From Xylaria sp. FL1777 (taxonomy: Eukaryota > Ascomycota > Sordariomycetes > Xylariales > Xylariaceae), in assembly GCA_022578965.1 (NCBI GenBank), contig MU400549.1, positions 124,991-188,990 of the forward strand: a stretch of 64,000 nt of DNA, in the 5' to 3' direction. The notes under the pieces are model-generated. The model ran no database searches and was not told where the DNA came from. It was given only the letters and a program-made list of their open reading frames with translations. This document shows positions 23,031-32,372 of this stretch, piece by piece. Each line of letters starts with the position of its first letter. The stretch's first letter is position 1. A program made the translations under genes and the position numbers.

Positions 23031-24521
23031 ACATACCGTCAACTGCCACCCCTTTTCGCCACTACTGTATACACCTTTTGCCCAGCATCATCAACTAGCG
23101 GGATCGAGCCAGAGGAACGAAAAGAGCTCGTATCCAGATGCTTCCAGTACTGTTCCTCTACCCCACTAGCGCTCTTCGGCTTATAGCCTCGGCGGCCCCC
23201 GGGAAATCCGCGAAATGCAGCTTTGACGGCGGAAGGTATTACAAATGGCACAGGGGTCACTGTCCGTCTGGAATCCCCGAACCGGTCGGTTGGTCTTCTT
23301 TTAGAAGACTTCTCGGTCGGGATACCTCGGGAATCTTCGAGCCTGTCTTCTCTCTCTACCCCACATACCAGCCGGCGTGTGGGTTCCCCGACAGCAACTT
23401 AGACGGTGTATGCGTTTGATTGGAGTCGCTTCTACGCGTGTAATTAGAAGGATATCGAGTCCATGGTGGGAGAGACGTCATCGGACTCGTCGCGAAGTTT
23501 TCACCGTTTTCCTCTTTTCTGCATACTCTTATTGTTTTTTCATTCGTATTTGTTATGTTAGTAGTTATGAATAAGGGGATTTCTTCCTGAAAATGCTGTG
23601 TACGAGGAACCAAATCAACGATGTGCTTGTACGTACCAGGATTCCCTCCCCCCAGGTTCGGGACGTGCTCTTACAGGCTGATGAGCCCCAAGAGGTGATG
23701 AAAGCCTTATACCGACGTATGCTCCGACTGGATCTGGTGCTTTTATTAAGCCCGGAACGACTATGTCGAAGACATACCCATAGATTTATGTACTCCTCAC
23801 ACTAGGCCATGGCTCCAATAACAGTTTCTTTGGATTTGTAATGCTCTATTCTTAAAAACTCATAACTATCACGACCATCCGTCAGCGCCATCAGCCACTG
23901 CGCCCCCACCGTCTAGTCTGCATTCTCCTCCACACTCACCGCCAGGATAACTAGATGTAATGTAAAATACTCGTAATTCGGCATGGGAAGCATAGAGGTT
24001 GACTGTTTCCAGGAGGGGCTTTTTCGCCTTCACTCTGACTTGCTTCATTTACGGGATACCAGCTTTAAGTATACCGTAACTGCTCATCTTTTCGCTTGTA
24101 CCGAGCTACCCATCCAGACCCTTAAACTTCCTTCCGGGCCCATGATATTGTAACTCCATCTAGTCAGCATGGTTTTCAGCCAGTCGCGTAACGTCCTTCA
24201 ACAGAGTGAGGATCGTAAATGTTCAGAAACTAGGCTGGCTTTATAAGACAGGTCAATATTTAATTGGGTAGCGTAAGGGAACATCAAGGCTTCGTATTGT
24301 TCGATCTCGTAATGTCGCTCGTAGACATTGAAACCCGTTAAGCGTCATGCAAGACGGACACGAGCAAAGCGACTTGGCATATGATTGATATACGATACGG
24401 CGTGTTATCATGTATGCAACCCTTATTCCTCTGTACCCGATTGTCTTCAAACTGGAGTAAGCCTCCACTAGTTTGGCTCCTCGTTCTTACACTGCCGCAA
24501 GCGAGCAACCTCGACTAGACT
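23031..24521. other. Intergenic region between convergent eIF1A and Las17
   Basis: The 3' flanks of both genes. No supported coding frame was found. Several short inverted words such as TCCCCGAACCGG...CTCGGTCGGG occur near 23270-23330 but do not form a clear structure. Confidence 0.45.
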
Positions 24522-26581
24522 CTACCATTCGTCGTCGCTCTTCTCGTCATCTATAAACCACTATTAGTATGAAGTCAACAACCACATATCTCGAGGAGAG
24601 TCCCTTACCACTACCGCGAGTTCTAATTTGTCGTTCTTGTAGAGCCCTCGCCAATGCATCGGCCATGTTACCCTCTGGTCCCCCTGGGGTGACGCCAGCT
24701 GGTGGAAGTCCACTACCATGAGGACCCGTATCTGAACCTCCAACTGCAGCCGCACTTCTATCTCTGATTTGGCTCCTATCCACTTTCTTGAGTGAAGCGA
24801 TACCCCCAGCCTTCTGGATACCAGCCAGCATAGCGGAATGTCCTGCGTCTCCTGAAGGCAGTGCTGGTGCAGGTGTTGCGGAGGAATATCCGGAATCGCG
24901 ATTCGGGGGTGGTGGAGGTGGAGGTGGAGGCGGTGGTCCTCCAGGAACGGAAGAAGGTGGTAGCGGAGGAGGTGGTGGTGGTCCTCCAGGGATGGATGAG
25001 GGTGGTAGTGGGGGAGGAGGGGGTGGTCCTCCAGGAACGGACGAGGGCGGTAGCGGGGGGGGAGGTGGGGGGATACCAGGGCCTGGAGGAGGAGGCGGCG
25101 GCGGCACTCCGAGATTGGAAGGAGGGGGCGGTGGTGGAGGTGGTGGTGCCGGTGCCGATGAGTGTGGTATAGATGGCGGCGGGGTAACCCTCGGGGGAGG
25201 CGCAGGTACTGGTCTCGAAGCAGTCGGAATAGGTGGTGGTGAAGGGGCACTGGAAACTGGTGCCTTCGAGGGACGCGGAGGTGGAGGAGGCACAGCTTGA
25301 GGCTGTTCGCGCGGCGGTGGTGGAGGCGGTATATTGTTCAGTCTCTGACCTGTAAAGGCAGGAGGAACTCCATGTTTGTGAGTGTTCGTGTCCTTGTCGT
25401 TAATCGGTGTTTTCGGTGGTCTGGGAGGAGGCGGAGGCCCTGCAGGTGCAGCGCCGGGAGGATCTGTCTGGGCGTATCTCCCGGCATCGGGGAGAGCAGG
25501 GGGCGCGTTGAAGCGAGGACGAGGAGGAAGCGTGGGTTCCTGGGGAGGTGTGGGCTCGCGCTGTATAGTCTCTAGTTTGCCAGATCTCCGCGGTGCGGGA
25601 GGAGGCGGAGGCACCCCCCGACGAGAGCCAGAGGACGAAGATAGGCCGTCGGATGCTGCTCGCGTAGCGGGAGGTGGCGGCGGTGGAGGTGGTGCTCGTG
25701 CATGTCCGGTACTGCTGGTACTCACGACGCTTCCAGTGCTCCCGTTCACCGGTGGCATAGGAGGGGGTGGTAGTACCGTAGTCGCAGTAGCTGCCTCCTC
25801 TGCATTCTTTTGTTTTAAAAAATCGACGATGAAGCTTTGGTTATCTTTAATGAAGTCATCTGCAAGCCCCTGCTCGGATAAAAAGTTTCCAAAGTTTTGC
25901 CGCCAGTTGGGATCGTATGCGTCTAGCTGGGCAAACTCGGACGGTGGCTTAAGATAGCTATGGAGATTTAATGAAGATGTTCTCGCATGGGGTTGTAGTA
26001 GTGGAAGACTATTTCGCGGCGACTCGGGCGGCGTTGGATTGGAGACATGCCTATGGCCCCCAAAGAGGCCGCTTAAGAAGCCGCCGGACTTTTGGTGCCG
26101 CTGTGATGTTCCACCGAAGGGAGTATTCTTGGTAGCTTTGGAAGCGTTCTTTTCCCTGTCGTCCATCTTCTTTTTGAACTGTTTCGCCTCTTTCTCGTCG
26201 ACAAAAGACAGACCGGCCCAGCATTCCTCGAGCTCGAAGGTGTGGAAGAAGGTCCGATCAGCATTGTAAGACCACGTATCGAAGAGCTCCTGGTCCCATA
26301 TGACACCTCGACCAGCAGGCTACCAGATAATTAGTATATATATGATGGTTTTGTGACTATCAGATGCTCACCGATATGTCTACCATCTTCACCCAATATG
26401 TGTTCCCCACCAGGTCATTGGCGAGGACAATAGCGCCCTGTAATCCTGTGTAGGTCCATTTCTGCCTGTTTGGGTACGCGACAAAGAGTCTGGCGACGGC
26501 GACGGCTTGGATCTTGTTGGTCTGCTTGGGGACGACTCGCTTAACCGTCTCCTTATCCTCCTCGTTAAGAATGGAGGGCAT
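24522..26581 (-). CDS. LAS17: Las17/WASP homologue, Arp2/3 activator
   Basis: Three exons on the minus strand: 26581-26372, 26319-24609 and 24550-24522, giving 649 residues. The first intron has donor GTGAGC; the second has a perfect ACTAATAG-type branch and ends TTTATAG. The WH1 domain (about 1-115) reads MPSILNEEDKETVKRVVPKQ and later QGAIVLANDLVGNTYWVKMV and FFHTFELEECWAGLSFVDEK. The proline-rich region (about 240-555) has many PPPPPP runs for SH3 and profilin binding. A WH2 motif follows (about 564-585, LAGIQKAGGIASLKKV). After the central segment MADALARALQERQIRTRGS comes the acidic end DDEKSDDEW with the terminal Trp that binds Arp2/3. It lacks a GTPase-binding CRIB motif, as yeast Las17 does. 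It drives actin patch assembly in endocytosis and hyphal growth. Confidence 0.96.
24935..25070. repeat. Three 45-base in-frame repeats in Las17 proline-rich region
   Basis: Units starting at about 24935, 24980 and 25025 each encode a GGPPPPPPLPPSS-type 15-residue block on the minus strand. Only the residue before the next Pro varies (Val or Ile). Such repeats can change copy number without breaking the frame. Confidence 0.85.
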
Positions 26582-26779
26582 TTCTTATCGAGGGTGGAAA
26601 GGGTCGAGGTCAAGTCCGCCCGGTCGATGTCAACTGAAGAAGGAGTCGTGTGAGGTGCTATTTGGAGTCGGTATTTGGCTACCATGGAGAACCCAAGACC
26701 CAGAATATCCCAGAGGACGGCAGATGTAGGTTTCCCTCAAGTAAGCGACGTCTCAAGCGACCAGAGGCACGTGAGAGGG

Positions 26780-26813
26780 GGCGGCGGCGGCAGCAGCAGC
26801 AGCAGCAGCAGCG
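26780..26813. repeat. GGC/AGC trinucleotide microsatellite
   Basis: About four GGC and then about seven AGC triplets in tandem lie some 200 bases upstream of the Las17 start codon. Confidence 0.9.
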
Positions 26814-27339
26814 CTCGGGGTGCTGGAGCAATCGACGGTCGTCAGCGGCACACTACGTCGGAGGAAGCACGCAGGAGAGCAGATGGTGTTAAGGAGAAAT
26901 GTCGGGTATGACGGAGGGAGTCGGTCTCAAAACGGCACTCCCTTACCTGACGAAGGCACACACACTAACGGCGGACTACTGAAACCCTGGTCGTCGGTAA
27001 AGATACCATGCAGTGTAGCGCCCTGTGGACGAGCAGCAAATGGCGGAGAGCAGATAGAAGTATTGATTGGGGTATGTTGAGTTCCAAGTACCTATACAAT
27101 CGCCAAATAGCAGGCAACTACCTGGTGGTATAGATGAATGGGGACTACGGTAGTGTCACTACAGGAATCCAACCAAGCGGTTATCGCCAATCAGTGAACC
27201 GATGAAGAAGGCATCCAACAATTCAAATCGGTTCCGAGCCAAGGGCAAAGAGAAGCCACGTTTTACCCCACCAACTTGTGACACCCTCCCTGCCTGCACC
27301 GCCGCAGTGAATTACCGCCACAATAAATGGTTCAAGTGG

Positions 27340-27560
27340 CACAGGTATGCTTAGGCGCTATTCATTGTACATGTGATTTATGTACCTACTTATTGCGTAT
27401 GTAAGTACTTACATCTAGGTAAGTATTAACACTAATTGGATATAGGTAGGTATATAGTTACCTAATCTGGTAACGCCTCATCAACTCTAGATCTTGTCTA
27501 AGTTACCAGAATGTGTATGGTCTACCTAGGTACGTAGGTATTGAAAGTTAGGTGTCTCGG
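27340..27560. repeat. Cluster of GTAGGTA/TACCTAC words
   Basis: Many copies of TACCTA, GTAGGTA and ACCTAGGTACGTAGGT-like words occur in both orientations within about 200 bases, mixed with TAAGTACTTACATC-like palindromes. Similar, less dense clusters lie near 3730, 33370, 37800, 42280-42420 and 44220. Confidence 0.6.
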
Positions 27561-27945
27561 TAGACAAACAGTTCACTGCTGGCTATACTTGTCCTTCACA
27601 TGACGCGCGTACAACGAACGTACATGATGCATCGACCATATCAAGCACCGCTGCCTAACAAAATACTACTGTGGGGTTTAGGCCGACTGCCTAGCTGGGT
27701 ATGCTCAATTGCACGTGGATTGACTAGGTACTGATATTTAGGAAGACTCTATGTCTTCTGCTAAGAGCGTAAAGTTGAGATCGTAGGCAAGACACATTAT
27801 CTGGTTGACACTTTCTTTATTATTCGTGGCAGTCGTATTAATCATGAGAGTGGCACATGTTTATCGTATCATCTTTACAGGACGCTCTCGCGTTACTCCG
27901 TAGGTTTCTCTCGAACCAGAATCTGCTGCTTCTCCCCATGCCTCT

Positions 27946-28215
27946 CTATTTGTTCAAAGCCTTGGCTTTTGCTTGTCGTTCCTCCTTGGTTCCCTCTTGC
28001 TCAGGCATGTTCTGAGGAATAGCTGGGCCAGGAGCGGCCTTATGAGCAGCGAACAGCTTCGCCTGCTCGGCCACCTCGCCTACTGGGTTCTGGTGCGTGC
28101 CGGCACTGGACTTGCTAGTCTGCTATAAAATCTAACGATCAGAGTCGATGTTAAGAGAGAGAGGAACGTAAGAGACAAAAGAAAGACGTACTTCAGTAGT
28201 AGTGTTCTCAGGCAT
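27946..28215 (-). CDS. Small hydrophilic protein of unknown function (66 residues)
   Basis: Two exons on the minus strand: 28215-28192 and 28122-27946, with donor GTACGT and a TAGCAG acceptor. The product begins MPENTTTE and continues NPVGEVAEQAKLFAAHKAAP and MPEQEGTKEERQAKAKALNK before the stop. It is charged, Ala/Lys/Glu-rich and helical in its second half, with no membrane segment or signal. The compact design, clean splice sites and biased codon use argue that it is real, although no frame here exceeds 60 codons from an ATG. I believe similar small proteins are widespread in Pezizomycotina, but no function is known to me. It faces the XPF gene head to head across 565 bases. Confidence 0.75.
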
Positions 28216-28780
28216 TTTAGCAATCAGGCGTAAATAATGCAATATTATCTGGATTTTCTGGCGCGTTTTCGTCTATTTGTATAGCGAACAATGAATGTTA
28301 TGTGATGCTTTAGGAGGGAGAAAATGGAATAATAAAACAGAAGGGAAGTCTGTCTTCGGTGGTCTTATAAGTAAACTTCAGCCTTGATCTGTTGTCATAC
28401 GGTTGCGTCGACAATGACGTATCCCATCTTCTCCGTGTAACTACATAGGTACTCCGTAGACTGGTGTAGGTACCTCCCTGACTGTGTAAGTACACTGTAA
28501 GCAAGGAAGCCAAGTCCCGTGATCCGGCGTCAAAGTGGCGGCAGCTAATGCCCCCAGGCGATGGCGATGCGCGAACCCCGGATTCCCTGGTCGTGGACCC
28601 GAATTGCAGCTCTAACACCCACCAACCATCCCACCATCCCACCACTCTACACAGACGTCCAATAGTTAAAGCTCTGCTGACGCGTGGTGCCGTTAAACTC
28701 ACCCCGTCCAATATGTGCGCCATTCGCTGAACCCTGGCACCAACCGCTACGCCTCTCCCTTCAACAGAGCCGTGCCCCGC
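28216..28780. promoter_or_regulatory. Shared divergent promoter region
   Basis: A 565-base gap between the 66-residue-protein gene (-) and the XPF gene (+). It includes C-rich sequence (CACCCACCAACCATCCCACC) near 28615-28650, which is probably the XPF promoter or leader. No specific operator could be recognised. Confidence 0.45.
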
Positions 28781-31673
28781 ATGTCTGCGAACAATGCTCC
28801 CCAACCAGTGAGACTGTCACTGCCCTTGGTATGGCCGTCCATAAGCATCCTCGTCTCGTCTTCCCAGCGAAGTCGCCCGCGCGCTAACCGGATTGCCGCC
28901 ACCTTAGGAGTACCAGCAGCACCTTTTTCAGGAGCTCCGGGCCGAAGATGAACTCGTCGTCATTGCGAAGGGCCTCGGCCTTATGCGCCTGGTCACGAAT
29001 CTCCTCCACAGCTACGACGCCGCCGGCAACAACCTCGTCGTTATCGTTGGCGCCGAAGATAGGGAAAATGCCTGGATTGGAGAGGCGCTGGCAGAGCATG
29101 CCGCCATCAGCATGGCTCCCAAGGCTAGGGGCCTGACTGTCGTCAATACCGACTTCACCAGCGTTGCTGCGCGCGAGAAGATGTATGCCAAAGGCGGCAT
29201 TTACAGCATCACTTCGCGAATCCTAGTCGTCGATGTCTTGACCAGCCTACTCAGGACGGAGAGTATCACCGGTATCATCCTATTGCATGCAGACAAAGTC
29301 GTCGCCACCGCGTTAGAAGCTTTCATCCTCCGCATATATCGTCAGAAAAATAAGACGGGCTTCCTCAAAGCTTTTTCAGACAACCCGGACCCGTTTACCA
29401 TTGGGTTTTCGCCGTTAGCTACAATGATGAGAAACATGTTTCTGCGCAAGGCATCTCTGTGGCCCCGTTTTCACATGACTGTCGCCGCTTCTCTCGAAGG
29501 GAAGAAGGCAGAGGTAATCGAGCTCGAAGTCCCCATGACGGATGATATGAACACGATTCAGCAAGCGATTATGGAGTGTGTCGAAGTGAGCATTCACGAA
29601 CTTAAGAAAGGCAACAACGGCCTAGAGATGGATGACTGGAATCTCGACAGTGCCTTGCTAAAGAATTTTGATGTCATGGTCCGCCGCCAGCTGGATCCCA
29701 ATTGGCATCGTGTTAGCTGGAAGACGAAACAGATTGTTGGTGATTTGACTGTCCTTAGAGGCTTGCTGCACTCTATATTAGCCTTAGATGCCGTTTCATT
29801 CCTCCAGCAGTTAGACACCATCCATGCTGCGCATTCTCCACAGCCTGGCTCCACGAGGCAAAATCAGTCACCCTGGCTATTCCTTGACGCTGCAAACACT
29901 ATTTTTGGCACCGCAAAACAACGAGTCTATGCTGCCAGCAAAGCAAATGTGAGTGCCCAGAGCTCGGTTGATTCTCTTCGTCCTGTACTCGAAGAGCAAC
30001 CAAAATGGGCCCTCCTTGCCGAGATTCTGGAAGAAATTGACCGGGACCTCTACTTTGAGCCCGCTACACGAGGTGACTCTAATCAAACAATACTCATCAT
30101 GTGCTCCGATACGGCGACCTGCCGACAACTCAGAGATTACCTGCAGACCATGCATGTGCAGCCGAAGACAGATGAAAACCCAAACCCGAAGAAAGAAGAT
30201 CACAAACCCTCCGCTTCTTTCATGATGAGGAGAAAGCTTCGCGGTTATCTTAATTGGAAACGCGAGTTCGCCAAGGTGAACAACGAGTTATTCTCCGAGA
30301 ATCAGAAGGCTTTAGAGGGTGCGGTCGATCCAAGGTTAGCTCGAGGTTCTTATAAGGGGAGGACTCCTGCAAACAAGAGACGCAGGGTACGAGGTGGGGG
30401 TACAGCGAGTGCTTTAGCACCCGGTAGGACGGCCAATGGCAGCGTTGCGCAATATTTTGAGAAGCCTGCTGAGGTAGCAGATCTCATGGAAGAAGTGCAG
30501 ATGCTGGAGGAAGAGGCTGGCCAGAAGGCAGATATAGTCGCCGATCCGCTTGAGGACATGGACGACTATTTCGAACTATATGAAATGCAGGACCTCGTTG
30601 TGATTCACGCTTACGATGGTGACCAGGATGAGCATGTCCTCGAAGAAATCAAACCCCGTTACATCATCATGTACGAGCCGGATGCTTCGTTTATACGGCG
30701 AGTAGAAGTTTATCGATCTTCACATAACGACCGAAACGTTCGGGTATATTTCATGTTCTATGGCGGGTCCGTTGAGGAGCAGCGGTATCTGGCATCAGTT
30801 CGGCGTGAGAAAGATTGCTTTACTAAACTCATCAAAGAGCGTGCTAGCATGTCTGTGGTCATGACAGTTGATGCGCACGGTGTAGAGGACCCCCAAGAAG
30901 CATTTCTACGGACAGTGAACACCCGAATAGCAGGTGGCGGACGCTTAACCGCCACAGCCGAACAGCCGAGAGTTGTCGTTGACGTTCGAGAGTTCCGCTC
31001 CTCATTGCCATCGTTATTGCACGGCCGCAATCTGAACGTCATACCTTGCATGCTGACCGTCGGGGACTACATTCTGTCACCTAACATTTGTATTGAGCGC
31101 AAGTCCATCAATGACCTCATCAGCTCATTTAAGGACGGGCGGCTATTCAACCAAGCGGAGACGATGTTCCTACATTACAAGAACCCAATGCTGCTAATCG
31201 AGTTTGACCAAAACAAATCGTTCACATTAGAGCCATTTGCTGACCTGTCGGGAAATATGCGGTCCGTCAACCCGAATGAAGCGCCCTCGGACCTCCAGTC
31301 TAAAATTGTGCTTCTCACCCTCGCGTTTCCGCGCCTCCGCATTATCTGGAGCAGCAGTCCTTACCAAACGGCCGAGATCTTTGAGAATCTTAAGATGCAA
31401 GAACCCGAGCCTGACCCCATCGCCGCGGTGCGCGCGGGGCTCGACAAAGATATGAAGGCAGAGGACCAGGCGTTTAATCTTGAGCCTCACGATATGTTGG
31501 GTGTTGTTCCCGGTGTTACCCCCCAGAACCTCAAGAATCTTACTCTAGAGACGGAGAATGTGCGAGATGTTGCGAATATGACGATTGAGGAGCTAGATCC
31601 CCTGATTGGCAAAGAGGCCGCAAGGAAGGTCCATGGCTTCTTTAACCGGAATCTGATCGACCTAGACATGTGA
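28781..31673 (+). CDS. RAD1: XPF/Rad1 structure-specific endonuclease subunit
   Basis: Two exons: 28781-28828 and 28908-31673, giving 937 residues. The short first exon (MSANNAPQPVRLSLPL) is joined in phase to EYQQHLFQELRAEDELVVIA, the conserved XPF start. A degenerate helicase-like region without Walker motifs fills about 1-650. The ERCC4 nuclease domain follows, with VVVDVREFRSSLPSLL (about 700), GDYILSP and the catalytic IERKSINDL (Glu746, Arg747, Lys748), where family members cut DNA. The C-terminus has tandem helix-hairpin-helix motifs (LGVVPGVTPQNLKNL, then IGKEAARKVHGFF) that pair with Rad10/ERCC1. The enzyme makes the 5' incision in nucleotide excision repair and trims recombination flaps. 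Orthologues are S. pombe rad16, S. cerevisiae RAD1 and Neurospora mus-38. The length is normal. Confidence 0.96.
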
Positions 31674-32051
31674 CCATCTAGAATAGTTCATCCCATCTGG
31701 GATTATGCACCGAATCTAGATATAATGTACAATTTTGGCATATCACATAAGTCTTGGGTGGGATGCTTGCGTGACTAAGAAGGCCCATCTCTAATATTCG
31801 ATCTTGTGTGCTATATCAGTATCACTAGCCAGTGCTCGTAACGTTATTATAGATATATGTTTGTATTCATGCTCAAAGGGAGCTATGGGTATCGTGATAT
31901 CGTAAAGTTATTATGAGGTCAACTTCAACCTTCGCTTAATTCCCTCCTTCCTATCTCATGCATCCTCCATTATCCCTTTCCGCACCACCATCGCTCGCCG
32001 GCCTATGCCAAGTCTGACTCTCCCAATATTTCCTTTTTCTTTTTGTTTCTT
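31674..32051. other. Spacer between convergent genes
   Basis: Presumed 3' UTRs and terminators of the XPF gene and the 75-residue-protein gene. No other feature was seen. Confidence 0.5.
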
Positions 32052-32372
32052 TCAAATCCGGCTCGTCGTGGTCATGTGGTGACGTCTGCCCCTCGAGACC
32101 CCCATGCGTCGACGACGGCCGCAGTAGCCGCAGGTCAGGAAGCTGATGATGATGTCGAAGAAGGAGACGATGCCGCTGATGATGGCGTGCAAGATGTTGC
32201 CGACGCCGTTCACGATGGCCATTAACACGCTGCCGATCGTGCGGAAGATGCTTTCTATCTGTTATTCATCCCGGGGTTAGTTTGGTGCTGGGTATGACAG
32301 AAGCTTCTGCTGAAGTTTAAACTTCTGCGGGCCGGAATGGGGAATACTTACGCAGCTGACTACGGCACCCAT
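32052..32372 (-). CDS. Small hydrophobic protein of unknown function (75 residues)
   Basis: Two exons on the minus strand: 32372-32352 and 32258-32052, with donor GTAAGT and acceptor AACAG. The product starts MGAVVSCIESIFRTIGSVLM and carries a long amphipathic to hydrophobic stretch (about 8-55, rich in Ile/Val/Phe with small residues). CGYCGRRRRMG and a short basic His/Thr tail follow. Gly2 and Cys7 could be acylated, and the hydrophobic part suggests membrane association. I recall very similar short proteins in many ascomycetes, including the MGAVVSC exon of seven codons, but know no function. It converges with the XPF gene. The intron after codon 7 hides it from simple open-frame searches. 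Confidence 0.8.

Larger units (their letters stand above)
26582..27945. other. Las17 promoter side and intergenic sequence
   Basis: No gene is supported. A GGC/AGC triplet tract lies at 26780-26813. From about 27340 to 27560 the sequence is crowded with GTAGGTA/TACCTAC words and short palindromes. Open frames here are short and lack coding character. Confidence 0.5.

Noticed and set aside
24788..25957. Plus-strand Gly-rich frames opposite Las17
   Set aside because: They are antisense of the polyproline codons, giving Gly runs, and are not genes.
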